Shown piece after piece: positions 17,335 to 26,612 of a DNA stretch of 64,000 bases (positions are counted from its first letter, which is position 1; each line of letters opens with the position of its first letter). The stretch lies in contig NZ_BMVG01000016.1 in NCBI RefSeq assembly GCF_014650595.1, forward strand, positions 62,001 through 126,000. The letters are read 5' to 3'. This DNA is from Streptomyces alanosinicus. Its GTDB lineage: Bacteria; Actinomycetota; Actinomycetes; Streptomycetales; Streptomycetaceae. A program made the translations under genes and the position numbers. The notes below the pieces were generated by a model, which was given only the letters and a program-made list of their open reading frames with translations, searched no databases and was not told the DNA's origin.

Positions 17335-18234
17335 TCACGGCTGTGCCCCGCGCCGCACGGTGATGGGGAAGTCGACATGGCGGAAGGGGTTGGGCAGCCC
17401 GTGCTCGGTGGCGCGGGCCGGATCGTCCACCTCGGCGAAGCTCCGGATCAGGCTCTCCTTCACGCCGAACACGGCGTCGGAGTCCAGGAACGGCGAGCCC
17501 TCGACGAAGAGATGTGTGGTCAGGGTGCGGATGCCCGGCGCCGACACTTCGAGGTGGATGTGCGCGGCCCGGTTCGCATGGCGTCCGGTGGTCTTGAGCA
17601 GGGCGCCGACCGGCCCGTCGGAGGGGATGGGGTAGTACCGGGGCACGATGGTGCGGAATCGGAATCGGCCGTCCTCGTCGGCGGTGAACAGGCCCCGCAG
17701 ATTGCGTTCCGGGACCTCACCGGGCCGCTGCACGTCGTAGAAACCCTCCGCGTCGGCCTGCCACACATCGACGCTCGCGCCCGCCACGGGCCGGCCGTCG
17801 CCGTCGGTGACCCGGCCGGTGACCAGACAGGGCTCACCGCCCCGCCCGGCCTCATCGATGCTGTCGCCGAGGGCCCGCGCCGGCGAGTCGACCAGATGGA
17901 AGGGGCCTTCCACGGTGGATTCCGTGAACCGGCCGTCGGACGGCCGGTTCACGGAATCCACCAGCATCGACACCCCCAGCACATCGGACAGCAGGATGAA
18001 CTCCTGCCGGGTGTCGTCGCACGCGTGTCCGGTCTCGGTGAGGAAGCGGATACCCGCCGCCCACTCCTCGACGGTGAGCCCGACGTCCTTGACGAACGCG
18101 TGCGCGTGCCGCACCAGGGAGGCGAGGATCTCCTGGAGACGTTCGTCCGTCGCGCCGGCGAAACTCGCGGTGACGATCTCCGCGGAACGCTCCGCGTCGA
18201 AGTGGAGGGGGTCGTGGTGGGTGGGTTCGCTCAT
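17335..18234 (-). CDS. intradiol ring-cleavage dioxygenase (catechol/hydroxyquinol 1,2-dioxygenase type)
   Basis: A 299-residue non-heme Fe(III) dioxygenase that opens catechol-type rings to muconates. The N-terminal linker domain (LQEILASLVRHAHAFVKDVGLT) and the beta-sandwich core are complete. Iron ligands fall in the usual places: a Tyr in WQADAEGFYDVQ, the Tyr pair in RYYPIPSDGPVG, and the His pair in HIHLEVSAPG. The long N-terminal domain favours the catechol or hydroxyquinol group over protocatechuate dioxygenases. Residues about 91-107 (NRPSDGRFTESTV) are encoded by a perfect inverted repeat. Start ATG at 18234. No other ring-degradation genes are adjacent. Confidence 0.9.
   Translation of the reverse strand: MSEPTHHDPLHFDAERSAEIVTASFAGATDERLQEILASLVRHAHAFVKDVGLTVEEWAAGIRFLTETGHACDDTRQEFILLSDVLGVSMLVDSVNRPSDGRFTESTVEGPFHLVDSPARALGDSIDEAGRGGEPCLVTGRVTDGDGRPVAGASVDVWQADAEGFYDVQRPGEVPERNLRGLFTADEDGRFRFRTIVPRYYPIPSDGPVGALLKTTGRHANRAAHIHLEVSAPGIRTLTTHLFVEGSPFLDSDAVFGVKESLIRSFAEVDDPARATEHGLPNPFRHVDFPITVRRGAQP
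17914..17962. repeat. perfect 24-bp inverted repeat inside the dioxygenase gene
   Basis: Arms 17914-17937 and 17939-17962 are exact reverse complements over 24 bp around a single G at 17938. It lies fully within coding sequence, and both strands read the peptide RPSDGRFTEST. Such a palindrome is far longer than chance in a 64-kb window. Confidence 0.95.
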
Positions 18235-18484
18235 CGCTCCTGCTTCCCTGTTCGTGACGGTCGCTTCCCTCTCACTTCCCTGACCGCGGCGGTTCTGCGC
18301 GCCAGGGGCCCGACACATTCGTGGGCTCGCCCGTGCCGCTCATCCCACCCGGCGCCGGGAACACAGGCGGATTCTGGACGTCCTCTTACCGCTGTCTTCA
18401 CGGTCGTCGGAGGTGCGCTGCGTACGGTTGCCGTCCTGGGCGGTCGTCGGCCGTGGCGGCCCTCGACCGAGCGTGGGGAAGCGG

Positions 18485-19378
18485 ATGACGGCTGGTCGCC
18501 GTGCGGTGCTGGCCGCCATGGCCACAGGACTGCTCGCCGGCTGCGCGGGCCCGGACAGGGACCGCGGCACCCCCGCCTCACCTGGCGCGCCGGATCCGGG
18601 CGCGGACGCGGGCGCGCCGACCCGCACGGCGCCGCCTGCGCCGACGGCGTCCGGCACCCTGCCGCCCGTCACCCGCGAGGAGATCGTGGCCCGTTACGGG
18701 CGTAGCGTGCCGCACTCCTGGGGCTTCGACGCCCCGGGAGTGGTGCACTCCCTGCCGCGTACGACCCGCGACATCGCCCTGACCTTCGACGCATGCGGCG
18801 GCCGCGGCGGCGACGGCTACGACCGGGCGCTCCTCGACTTCCTCCGCGCCCGGCACATCCCGGCGACACTGTTCATCAATTCCCGCTGGATCGATGCCAA
18901 CCCGGCGGTGTTCCACCGGCTGGCCGCCGATCCGCTGTTCGAGATCGCCAACCATGGCACCCGGCACCGTCCGCTGTCGGTCACCGGCCGCTCCGCCTAC
19001 GGCATCCCCGGCACCCGAGGCGCGGGCGAGGTGTACGACGAGATCGCCGGCAACCGGGCCGAACTGACCCGGCTGCTGGGCACCCCGCCGCGCTTCTTCC
19101 GATCCGGCACCGCCTACTGCGACGACGTCGCGGCGCGGATCGTCACCGACCTCGGCGAACGCTTCGTGAGCTTCTCCGTCAACGGCGACGGCGGCGCCAC
19201 CTTCACCGCCGAGCAGGTCCACACCACCGTCGCCGCGGCACGGGCCGGCTCCATCGTCCTGTGCCACATGAACCACCCCGAAGGCGGCACCGCCCGGGGC
19301 ATCGCCGGTGCCGTCCCCCGCCTCCTGGCCCGAGGCCACCGCTTCGTCCGCCTCTCGGACGCCCTGCACCGCGCCTGA
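18485..19378 (+). CDS. polysaccharide deacetylase family lipoprotein
   Basis: A 297-residue exported NodB-type deacetylase. The signal ends in a lipobox (MATGLLAGCAG), so it should be anchored outside by an acylated Cys, followed by a Pro/Ala-rich spacer. Motif 1 is TFDACGG (Asp102); the second Asp of the classic TFDD is Ala, as in a subgroup with this exact motif. The metal-binding HxxxH is in IANHGTRHRP, and RSGTAYCDD corresponds to motif 3. It should remove acetyl groups from cell-wall or other glycans, though the altered motif 1 could change metal binding. The start has a GGGGAAG ribosome site. Confidence 0.85.
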   Translation: MTAGRRAVLAAMATGLLAGCAGPDRDRGTPASPGAPDPGADAGAPTRTAPPAPTASGTLPPVTREEIVARYGRSVPHSWGFDAPGVVHSLPRTTRDIALTFDACGGRGGDGYDRALLDFLRARHIPATLFINSRWIDANPAVFHRLAADPLFEIANHGTRHRPLSVTGRSAYGIPGTRGAGEVYDEIAGNRAELTRLLGTPPRFFRSGTAYCDDVAARIVTDLGERFVSFSVNGDGGATFTAEQVHTTVAAARAGSIVLCHMNHPEGGTARGIAGAVPRLLARGHRFVRLSDALHRA

Positions 19379-19497
19379 GCGCCTCCCCGGCGGCGGCACT
19401 CACGGCATTTGTGTCTCACCTGTGTCTCAGCGCTCGTCACCCCGCCCGCCTCGGAGAACAATGTGTCCCACAGGCAGGCCGGCCGCCGGGAGGCGTG

Positions 19498-20949
19498 ATG
19501 AGCACATCAGCGGAGCCAAGAGTGTCCGGCCTGGAGGTCCGGTCCATCGACTACGTCCCCCTGGACGAGCGGCACGGCAAGCTCTGGCATCTGGGCCCGC
19601 TGTGGTTCATGTCCAACGCCCAGATCGCGACCCTGGCCGTGGGGCTGATCAGCATCACCGAGGGCGGCAATCTGATCTGGTCCCTGCTGGCCATCGTCGC
19701 CGGCACCGTCATCGGCACCTTCTTCATGGCCTTCCACTCGGCGCAGGGACCTCAGCTGGGCCTGCCGCAGATGATCCAGTCGCGCCCCCAGTTCGGTTAC
19801 GTCGGCGCCCTGCTGGTGTGGTTCTTCGCCTATGTGCAGTACGCGGGGTTCAACGTCTTCAACAGCGTCCTCGCGGCCGACTCCCTGCACGCCACCCTGC
19901 ACGGTTCCGTGAAGCTGTGGGTGGTCGTGGTCACCGTGGTCGCGCTCGTCATCGCGCTGGTGGGCTACGACATCATCCACAAGGCGGAGCGGATCCTGAC
20001 GTACACCTTCCTGGTCGTCTTCGGCGTCTTCACCGTCGGAGTCCTCGTGACCCTGCACTATCCGGCGGGCTCCTTCGACCTCGGTGCCTTCAAGTGGACC
20101 CCGTTCCTCGCCCAGTTCGGCGTGGTCGCCGGGTACCAGATCAGCTGGGCCATCTACGTCTCCGACTACTCGCGCTACCTCCCGCCGGACGTGACGGTCC
20201 GCAAGACCTTCTACTGGACGTACTTCGGCTCCGCGCTCGGCGGTATCTGGCTGATGGTGCTGGGCACGCTGCTCGCCGCCTGGGCGGGCCAGGACTTCGA
20301 CACCATCAAGTCGATCGACGCCGCCGGCGACAAGATCTTCGACGGCTTCGGCGCCGTCGTGCTGCTCTTCGCCGCCCTGGGCCTGGTGTCCGTCACCGCA
20401 CTGAACATGTACGGCGGTTCGCTGACGCTCATCAGCGGCATCGACTCCTTCAAGCGGGTGCGGCCGACACTGGGCGTACGTCTGCTGACCATCGGTCTGA
20501 CCGCCGCGCTCTCCCTGATCGGCGCACTGGCGGCGACCTCCAACTTCCTTGAGAACTTCAACAACTTCCTGCTGCTGGTGCTCTACCTGTTCATCCCGTG
20601 GACCGCGGTGAACCTGATGGACTACTACGTCGTACGCCGCGGGCACTACGCCATCGCGGAGATCTTCAACCCGCACGGCATCTACGGCCGTTGGGGCTGG
20701 CACGGCATCATCGCCTACCTGGTCGGCTTCGCCGTCATGATCCCCTTCTTCTCCGTCGGCACCCTGTACGTCGGCCCCGCCGCCAGGGCCCTCGGCGGCG
20801 CCGACATCTCGCTGTTCATCGGGCTGCCGGTCTCCGCGTTGCTCTACTGGTGGCTGACCCGCTCGATCGACGTCGCGGCCGAGACACGCCTGGCCGAGGC
20901 CGAGGCGGCGGCGCTGGAACAGGCGGCACATGAACACCGCGAGCCCTGA
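19498..20949 (+). CDS. NCS1 family cytosine/purine-type permease
   Basis: A 483-residue transporter with about 12 membrane helices, of the nucleobase-cation-symport-1 family (cytosine, purine, allantoin or hydantoin uptake). Family blocks visible are GLPQMIQSRPQFGYVGALLVWFF, the VGYDIIHKAERILTYTF helix, YQISWAIYVSDYSRYLPP and FIPWTAVNLMDYYVVRRGHY. The substrate is undecided. The ATG at 19498 follows a strong GGGAGG. Directly after its stop lies the remnant of a SatP-type transporter in the same frame, so a deletion may have placed the two together. Confidence 0.9.
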   Translation: MSTSAEPRVSGLEVRSIDYVPLDERHGKLWHLGPLWFMSNAQIATLAVGLISITEGGNLIWSLLAIVAGTVIGTFFMAFHSAQGPQLGLPQMIQSRPQFGYVGALLVWFFAYVQYAGFNVFNSVLAADSLHATLHGSVKLWVVVVTVVALVIALVGYDIIHKAERILTYTFLVVFGVFTVGVLVTLHYPAGSFDLGAFKWTPFLAQFGVVAGYQISWAIYVSDYSRYLPPDVTVRKTFYWTYFGSALGGIWLMVLGTLLAAWAGQDFDTIKSIDAAGDKIFDGFGAVVLLFAALGLVSVTALNMYGGSLTLISGIDSFKRVRPTLGVRLLTIGLTAALSLIGALAATSNFLENFNNFLLLVLYLFIPWTAVNLMDYYVVRRGHYAIAEIFNPHGIYGRWGWHGIIAYLVGFAVMIPFFSVGTLYVGPAARALGGADISLFIGLPVSALLYWWLTRSIDVAAETRLAEAEAAALEQAAHEHREP

Positions 20950-21186
20950 CCGGAACAACTGCTCACGCTCACCTTCCTCTTCCTGGCGATCGGCGCCTTC
21001 CAGACCGGGGCGGAGCCGCACGCCATGACCCAGGCGGGCGGATGGTTCGGCATCGCGACGGGGCTCGCCGCCTGGTACGCGTCGGCGGCGACCGTCATCA
21101 ACGACACACACGACCGCACCGTGCTCCCCGTGGGCCCGCGACCGCCCGGCACGGCCCCGAAGGCTCCCGAGGAGCGACCCGCCTGA
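20950..21186 (+). pseudogene. C-terminal remnant of a SatP/GPR1-FUN34-YaaH acetate transporter
   Basis: Reading on from the permease stop in the same frame gives 78 codons with no start. They include LLTLTFLFLAIGAFQ and AGGWFGIATGLAAWYASAATV followed by INDTHDRTVLPVGP. This is the typical last part of actinobacterial acetate/succinate transporters of the SatP family, including the final helix and the RTVLPVG tail. The first two thirds of the gene are absent. It ends with TGA at 21184-21186. Confidence 0.75.
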
Positions 21187-21369
21187 GGCAGGCCCGGCCG
21201 CCGCCCGAAGCCGCGGGCCCACGTCGGCGCCCCCGCTCAGGCCGCCGTGGACCCGCCCCGCGCCGGACCGGCCCCAGTGCGCAGGTCACCGACGTGTCCC
21301 CACCCCCTCCGCGTCCTTCGCCCGGTCCCCGCTCTCATCGCTGGACATCCGGCCGGGACAATCCTCGAC

Positions 21370-22107
21370 ATGAACGACGACATGGATGACGCCCGGAGCC
21401 GGCTGGCCAGGATCGAGCGGCTGTTGGAGACCGGCGAGCGCGAACTGGTCCCCGCCTGGCGCAGGGCGACCCGGGGCGAGCCGCGCTGGACGGTGACCGC
21501 CGTGATCCTCATGGCCGTCGCCCTGCAGCTGACCCTGCCGCACCGGCTCATCCTGCTGCACCCCGCCTGGGCCCTGCCCGCACTGGAGCTGGCACTGCTG
21601 ACGGCACTGTTCGTGGCCAATCCCCGGCGTGTGGAGCCTCATACCCGGCTCATGCGGTATCTGGGCCTGGTCCTGGCCGGTGTCATCACGGTGGCCAACG
21701 GCTGGGCGGCGGTCCGGCTGGTCGGCGATCTGCTGAACGGCGGAGGGGAACACGGCGCGGTCCCGCTGCTGCTGACCGGCGGTGCCATCTGGCTGACGAA
21801 CGTCATCGTCTTCGCCCTGTGGTACTGGGAGTGGGACCGCGGCGGCCCCATGGCCCGGGTCCGGGGACAACGTCAGTACGCCGACTTTCTCTTCGTACAG
21901 ATGCAGAACCCGGAGTTCGCCCCGCAGGACTGGGAACCGGCGTTCCTGGACTACCTCTATCTCTCCTTCACCAACGCCACCGCCTTCAGCCCGACCGACG
22001 TGATGCCGCTGTCGCGGTGGTCGAAGATGCTGATGATGCTGCAGTCCGCGGTGTCCCTGGTGACCGTGGTCCTCGTGGTCGCCCGTGCGGTCAACATCCT
22101 GAGGTGA
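21370..22107 (+). CDS. membrane protein related to DUF1345 proteins
   Basis: A 245-residue protein with four hydrophobic segments (VTAVILMAVALQLTL, WALPALELALLTALFV, GLVLAGVITVANGWAAV, GGAIWLTNVIVFALWYW) and a C-terminal pair after the motif YLYLSFTNATAFSPTDVMPLS. That motif and layout parallel the DUF1345 protein encoded at 36959-37594 (FLYFSYNLGMTYQVSDTDV), so a distant common family is inferred. The N-terminus is cytoplasmic and charged. Function is unknown. It lies 103 bases upstream of two Ser/Thr kinase genes on the same strand. Confidence 0.75.
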   Translation: MNDDMDDARSRLARIERLLETGERELVPAWRRATRGEPRWTVTAVILMAVALQLTLPHRLILLHPAWALPALELALLTALFVANPRRVEPHTRLMRYLGLVLAGVITVANGWAAVRLVGDLLNGGGEHGAVPLLLTGGAIWLTNVIVFALWYWEWDRGGPMARVRGQRQYADFLFVQMQNPEFAPQDWEPAFLDYLYLSFTNATAFSPTDVMPLSRWSKMLMMLQSAVSLVTVVLVVARAVNILR

Positions 22108-22210
22108 CCGCGCCCGAGACTCGCGGGGCTGCACCCGAACTCCCTTGCCAGTAGCCTGAATCGAGTGATGGGCGGGCGATGGGGCCGGCCGGTCGGGAGG
22201 GGATGTCCGG

Positions 22211-23062
22211 GTGCGGTTCGGCGCGTGGGTCGTGGAGGGCGAGCTGGGACGCGGTGGGATGGGCGTGGTGTACGCGGCCGTTCACGACGAGAGCGGCGAG
22301 CGCCGCGCCCTCAAGGTGATCCGCGCTCCCGACGGCGCCGAGGAGGCGGTGGCCCGCTTCTCCCGCGAGGTCCAGGTGTGCATGGCGCTCAGCCACCCGC
22401 ATGTGGTGCGGGTACTGGGCGTGGAGCGCACCGGACCGGAGGACGGCGGCGCACGCGCGCACACAGAACCCTGCTGCCTGGTCCTGGAGCTGTGCGACGG
22501 CGGCAGTCTCGCGGACCGGGTGCGCCGCGACGGCCCGCTTCCGCCGCACCGGGCGGTGGAACTCTTCGACGGTGTCCTCGCCGGACTCGGCCATGTGCAC
22601 CAGGAACACGGCTTCGTCCACCGTGACATCAAGCCCCACAACATCCTGCTGAGCCAAGGCTCCGACGGCCGCGTCACGGCCAAACTCGCGGACTTCGGCC
22701 TGGCCAAGGCGTACGACGGCGCGGGGCTGAGCGGACTGACCCGCACCGGCGTCGTCATGGGCACGCCCGCCTTCATGCCGCGAGCGCAACTGATCAACTA
22801 CAAGTACGCGACCCCCGAGGTCGACGTGTGGTCCACCGCCGCCTCACTCTATTTCGTCCTCACCGGTACGACGCCCCGTGACCTGCCGCCCGGCCAGGAC
22901 CCCTGGCTGGCCGTCGCCACCAGCCCCGTCGTACCGGCAGGCAAGCGCGGGACCGCTCTACCGTCGGGGCTGTGCGAGGTCCTCGACCGGGCACTCAGCG
23001 ACGAACCCGGCGTCGGCTTCCGCACCGCCGAGGAACTGCGCGCCGCGCTGGACGGGAGCTGA
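22211..23062 (+). CDS. serine/threonine protein kinase
   Basis: A 283-residue protein that is essentially a bare Hanks-type kinase domain. The glycine loop is LGRGGMGVVY (12-21), the ATP lysine is Lys35 (ALKVIR), the catalytic loop is VHRDIKPHN (Asp139) and the metal site is DFG 161-163. Subdomain VIII reads MPRAQLINYKYATPEVDVWS rather than the common APE, as in a subgroup of bacterial kinases. There is no transmembrane helix or sensor domain, so it should be cytoplasmic. Start is GTG with GGAGGGG upstream. It ends 1 base before the ATG of the kinase-TPR gene, so the two are certainly co-transcribed. Confidence 0.93.
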   Translation: MRFGAWVVEGELGRGGMGVVYAAVHDESGERRALKVIRAPDGAEEAVARFSREVQVCMALSHPHVVRVLGVERTGPEDGGARAHTEPCCLVLELCDGGSLADRVRRDGPLPPHRAVELFDGVLAGLGHVHQEHGFVHRDIKPHNILLSQGSDGRVTAKLADFGLAKAYDGAGLSGLTRTGVVMGTPAFMPRAQLINYKYATPEVDVWSTAASLYFVLTGTTPRDLPPGQDPWLAVATSPVVPAGKRGTALPSGLCEVLDRALSDEPGVGFRTAEELRAALDGS

Positions 23063-23063
23063 G

Positions 23064-26000
23064 ATGGAGGCGGGCAGCACCTTCCTGGAGGAGTTCACGG
23101 TCGAACGGCCGCTGGGCAGCGGCGGGTTCGCCGGTGTCGTCCTGGTGCGCTCCCGGCGCACCGGCGAGCGGTACGCGGTCAAGCGGCTGCACCGCGCCGA
23201 CCCGGCACATCAGGCGAGACTCCTCGCCGAGGTCCAGCGCTGGATCGACCTGCCGGACCACCCGCACATCACGCCCTGCCGGTTCGCCCGCAGCCTCGGG
23301 GACGAGGTCGTCGTCTTCAGCGAGTACGCCCCCGGCGGCTCGCTGGCCGACCGGCTCCGCTCCGGCGAGCTGTACGCGGGCGGTACCCGGGCCGCGCTGC
23401 GCCGCGTCCTGCGGGCCGCGGCCCAGTCCGCCTGGGGACTCGCGGCCGCACACGGGGCCGGCCTGCTGCACCTCGACATCAAGCCGGCCAACCTGCTCGT
23501 CGACGCCGACGACAGGGTACGGCTGACCGACTTCGGACTGGCCGCGGCACCGGGATGGGGTCGGGACAAGCGCGGGCAACTCGAAGCGGTGATCCGGTAC
23601 ATCACCGATGTCCCGGGCACCACGGAGGAGGACCGCGAGCTGATGCGCGGCATCCTGCGCCAGGAGCTGCATCCGCCCCGGCCCGGCTCCGAAGCCTCCC
23701 TGCAGGTCTCCGGCGCCGCCCCCGGTACACCCGCCTACGCGTGCCCAGAGCAGGCCGAGGGACGGCGGGTCGGTGTTCCGGCGGACGTGTGGAGCTGGGC
23801 GGTCACCGTACTGGAACTGCTGGTGGGCGAGCGGACCTGGCCGTCGGGAACCGTGGCAGGCCTGGTCCTGCGGGCCGCCCGCACCCAGTCGCTGACCCCG
23901 ACGTCGCTGCGGATGCCGCCCGCACTGGCCGACCTGCTGGAACGCTGCTTCGACAAGGAGCCCGGCGAACGCCCGTACGCGCTGGGCGAGATCGCCGAGA
24001 CGGTGCTGCGGATCGCGGAGGAGGAGACCGGCGAGCCCCTCGCGGCGCCCCCGCCCCCGTCTGCGCGGACCACGGCCGAGGCGGACCGACGGGAGCCGCT
24101 GTACGAGCGGCGGGTCCCCGGCGGCGGCCCGTGGCACGACCCGCGCGGGCTGCTGCACTACGCCTACCGGACGGCGGGTCTGGACGAACGTGACGCCGTG
24201 GCCTTCTGGCCGCCCGACGCCGGTGGCCCGCGCGCCCAGCTCCTCGGCGATCTCGGGGCGTTGCGGGAGACCCGGCGGGTCCTCGACGGCCTGCCCGGAC
24301 AGCAACGGGACACCGCGGAAACGGGATTCGCGCGCGCACGGTGCGTGTCGGAGACCGGCCGCGTGCTCGAAGCGCTCGGCGACATGGACGGCGCCCTCGC
24401 GCAGTACCGCACGGCCGCGGGCCTCTGCGACGACCATGTCCACCTGCTGTGCGCCGTCCTCGGCTCCTTATGCCGCCTGCAGCGCCGCACCGGCGACCTG
24501 CCCGCCGCCCTCGACAGCGCCGAACGCGCCGTCGCCCTCGCCCAGGACCTGCCGGACGGGCCGCAGGAGCGGAACATCCTGGCCCACGCCCTGCTGCTGG
24601 AGGCCAACGTCCTCGGCGACATGAGCCATGCGGACTCCGGACCGAGCCGCGCCACCGTGGCGGAGCGGGCCGTGCGGCTGTACGAGGCCTCCGCGGAGGA
24701 GTTCGCGCGGTCCGACGACCCGCTCGACGTCGTACCCACCCTGATGAACCTCGCCGCCGTCGAGTACCGGCGCGGCAACGAGCAGCGTGCCGCCGACCTG
24801 TGGCACCGCGCCCACACCGCCCTCGACGTGCGGCTGGAGCGGGCGCCGGGCGACCGGCACGCCCGCGAGACGCGAGCCACCCTGTTCCTCCAGCGGGCCC
24901 AGTCTGGAGCGCCGGGACATGCGGCAGACGCCGTCGCGGCGCTCACCCCGCTGGTCCGTGACGAGGGTGTCCACCAACTGGCCGGGCGCCTGGGCGAGGC
25001 GCTGATCCTGCGCGGCCGGGACGAGGAACGCACCGGCCGGGTCCGGGCCGCCCGCGACAGCTACGCCGAGGCCGTGCACCACCTGGAGCAGGCGGTACTG
25101 CGGGGCGGCGCCGCCGCCGATGCCGACCACCTGGCCAGGGCCATGGACAACCTGGCCAATCTCATCGGCGTCCTGGAGGATCCGGAGCGCGGCCTGGCAC
25201 ACGGGCGCACCTCGCTCGACCTGTGGCGCCGGCTCGTCGCGGCGGACGGCCTGGCCGCCTGGGGCAGCAGGTTCCTGCACGCTCTGTCCAAACTCGCCCA
25301 GATCGCGCTCGACGCCGACGCGACGGAAGAGGCCGAGCGCTCTCTCACCGAGGCGCTCGGGATCCTCGCCGCGCCCGAGTACGCCGGAAGCGCGCCGGCG
25401 CCCGACCTGGAAGCCGCGCTCGTCCATCGCAGCCGGGCCGTCTGGCTGCGCCGCACGTCCCGGCCGGAGGAGGCGCTGGACGCATGCCGTCGGGCCCTCG
25501 ACGCCCTGCGTGCACCCGGCGACGGGGCGGGCGGGACGGGCGACCACGAGACCGGTCCGGGACCGGGGACGACCGATGTGTATGTGCTGATCCTGGAGAC
25601 CGTGTCCGCCGTGTACGGGGACCTCGGAGCATATGAACGGGCCCTGGCCGCACAGGAGGAGTCGTACGACGCGCTCGCCCGGTCCGCCGGTCGCCCGGCG
25701 CCGTCGGCACTGCTCGCGCAGGCCGCACAGCGGGTGGCCAATGCCCGGCTGCAGTACGGCCTGGCGGCCGGCGCGGCCGAGGCGGCGCGCACCGCCATCG
25801 ACCAGTACACCGCGCTGATCGCCGAGGGCCGGGACGACCTCGCCATGGAGGCGTCCCGGGTGACCGGTGTGCTCGCCACCGCACTGACGGCCCTCGGCGA
25901 CATCGAAGGCGCCGAGCACGCCCTGGCACGGATGCTGTCCCAGCACGCGGCCCTGGCCGCCGACGATCCCGCTCTGGGCCGCGCCGTCCGCCACGCCCGC

Positions 26001-26612
26001 CGATGGCTGCCCGACTCGGCGGAGGCGAGCCACAACAGGGGCGGCGAACTGCACGCCTTCCTGCGCGAGGCGCTCGGCGGCCGGCATCAGGAGCTGCAGC
26101 AGCTGCTCGCCGTCACACCCGCCGGCCTGCGCGGTCAACTCGCCGCATACGAGCGGGACATGCGCTCCGCCGGCGACATCGGAGCCCAGGGAGAGCGAAG
26201 GCAGGCCTCTGTCCTGCTCGAACAACTCGTCGGCAAGCTCCGGTGGCTCACCGCCAGACACCCCGGTGCCGGCGCGGAGCAGCTGTACGGGGAGGCCGCA
26301 CTGCGCCTCGGCACGTTCGCCATGATGTGCGGCCGGGACGCGGCCGCCCTGAGCGGCCTCGCCCAGGGGATCGAGGCCTACCGCACCCTGGTCGTCGACC
26401 ACCGGCGCAAAGACCTCGTGGACCGCTATCTGCGGGCGCTGTCCGCACCGGTCGTGCTCCACGGTGTGCGCGGCGACGCGGAGTCGGTGCAGGGGGCGCT
26501 GCGCACGCTGGAGGAACAGGCACGACGCCACGACCGCCGTCACGCCACCCGCTGGGTCGAGCAGGCCCGCGCCTCCCTCACCGGTCTCGACAAGCCTCAG
26601 GGCCTGTCCTAG
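23064..26612 (+). CDS. large protein kinase-TPR protein with HLD catalytic loop
   Basis: A 1182-residue cytoplasmic protein. Residues 10-320 form a kinase domain: LGSGGFAGVVLV, Lys40 (YAVKRL), catalytic loop LHLDIKPAN with Asp138, DFG 156-158 and PADVWSWAVTVLELL. The usual HRD arginine is Leu137, so it is a non-RD kinase. The kinase core carries an insert at about 165-205 (RDKRGQLEAVIRYITD). Residues about 380-1180 are helical TPR-like repeats (LEALGDMDGALAQYRTAAGL, ANVLGDMSHADSGPSRATVA). It probably recognises partners through the TPRs. Its TAG stop lies within the terminal repeat of a MITE, so the original C-terminus may have been longer. Confidence 0.9.
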   Translation: MEAGSTFLEEFTVERPLGSGGFAGVVLVRSRRTGERYAVKRLHRADPAHQARLLAEVQRWIDLPDHPHITPCRFARSLGDEVVVFSEYAPGGSLADRLRSGELYAGGTRAALRRVLRAAAQSAWGLAAAHGAGLLHLDIKPANLLVDADDRVRLTDFGLAAAPGWGRDKRGQLEAVIRYITDVPGTTEEDRELMRGILRQELHPPRPGSEASLQVSGAAPGTPAYACPEQAEGRRVGVPADVWSWAVTVLELLVGERTWPSGTVAGLVLRAARTQSLTPTSLRMPPALADLLERCFDKEPGERPYALGEIAETVLRIAEEETGEPLAAPPPPSARTTAEADRREPLYERRVPGGGPWHDPRGLLHYAYRTAGLDERDAVAFWPPDAGGPRAQLLGDLGALRETRRVLDGLPGQQRDTAETGFARARCVSETGRVLEALGDMDGALAQYRTAAGLCDDHVHLLCAVLGSLCRLQRRTGDLPAALDSAERAVALAQDLPDGPQERNILAHALLLEANVLGDMSHADSGPSRATVAERAVRLYEASAEEFARSDDPLDVVPTLMNLAAVEYRRGNEQRAADLWHRAHTALDVRLERAPGDRHARETRATLFLQRAQSGAPGHAADAVAALTPLVRDEGVHQLAGRLGEALILRGRDEERTGRVRAARDSYAEAVHHLEQAVLRGGAAADADHLARAMDNLANLIGVLEDPERGLAHGRTSLDLWRRLVAADGLAAWGSRFLHALSKLAQIALDADATEEAERSLTEALGILAAPEYAGSAPAPDLEAALVHRSRAVWLRRTSRPEEALDACRRALDALRAPGDGAGGTGDHETGPGPGTTDVYVLILETVSAVYGDLGAYERALAAQEESYDALARSAGRPAPSALLAQAAQRVANARLQYGLAAGAAEAARTAIDQYTALIAEGRDDLAMEASRVTGVLATALTALGDIEGAEHALARMLSQHAALAADDPALGRAVRHARRWLPDSAEASHNRGGELHAFLREALGGRHQELQQLLAVTPAGLRGQLAAYERDMRSAGDIGAQGERRQASVLLEQLVGKLRWLTARHPGAGAEQLYGEAALRLGTFAMMCGRDAAALSGLAQGIEAYRTLVVDHRRKDLVDRYLRALSAPVVLHGVRGDAESVQGALRTLEEQARRHDRRHATRWVEQARASLTGLDKPQGLS

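Noticed and set aside
18787..18800. TFDACGG in the deacetylase as a dead active site
   Set aside because: This variant is shared by a whole subgroup of Streptomyces deacetylases and the other motifs are intact, so loss of function is not supported.
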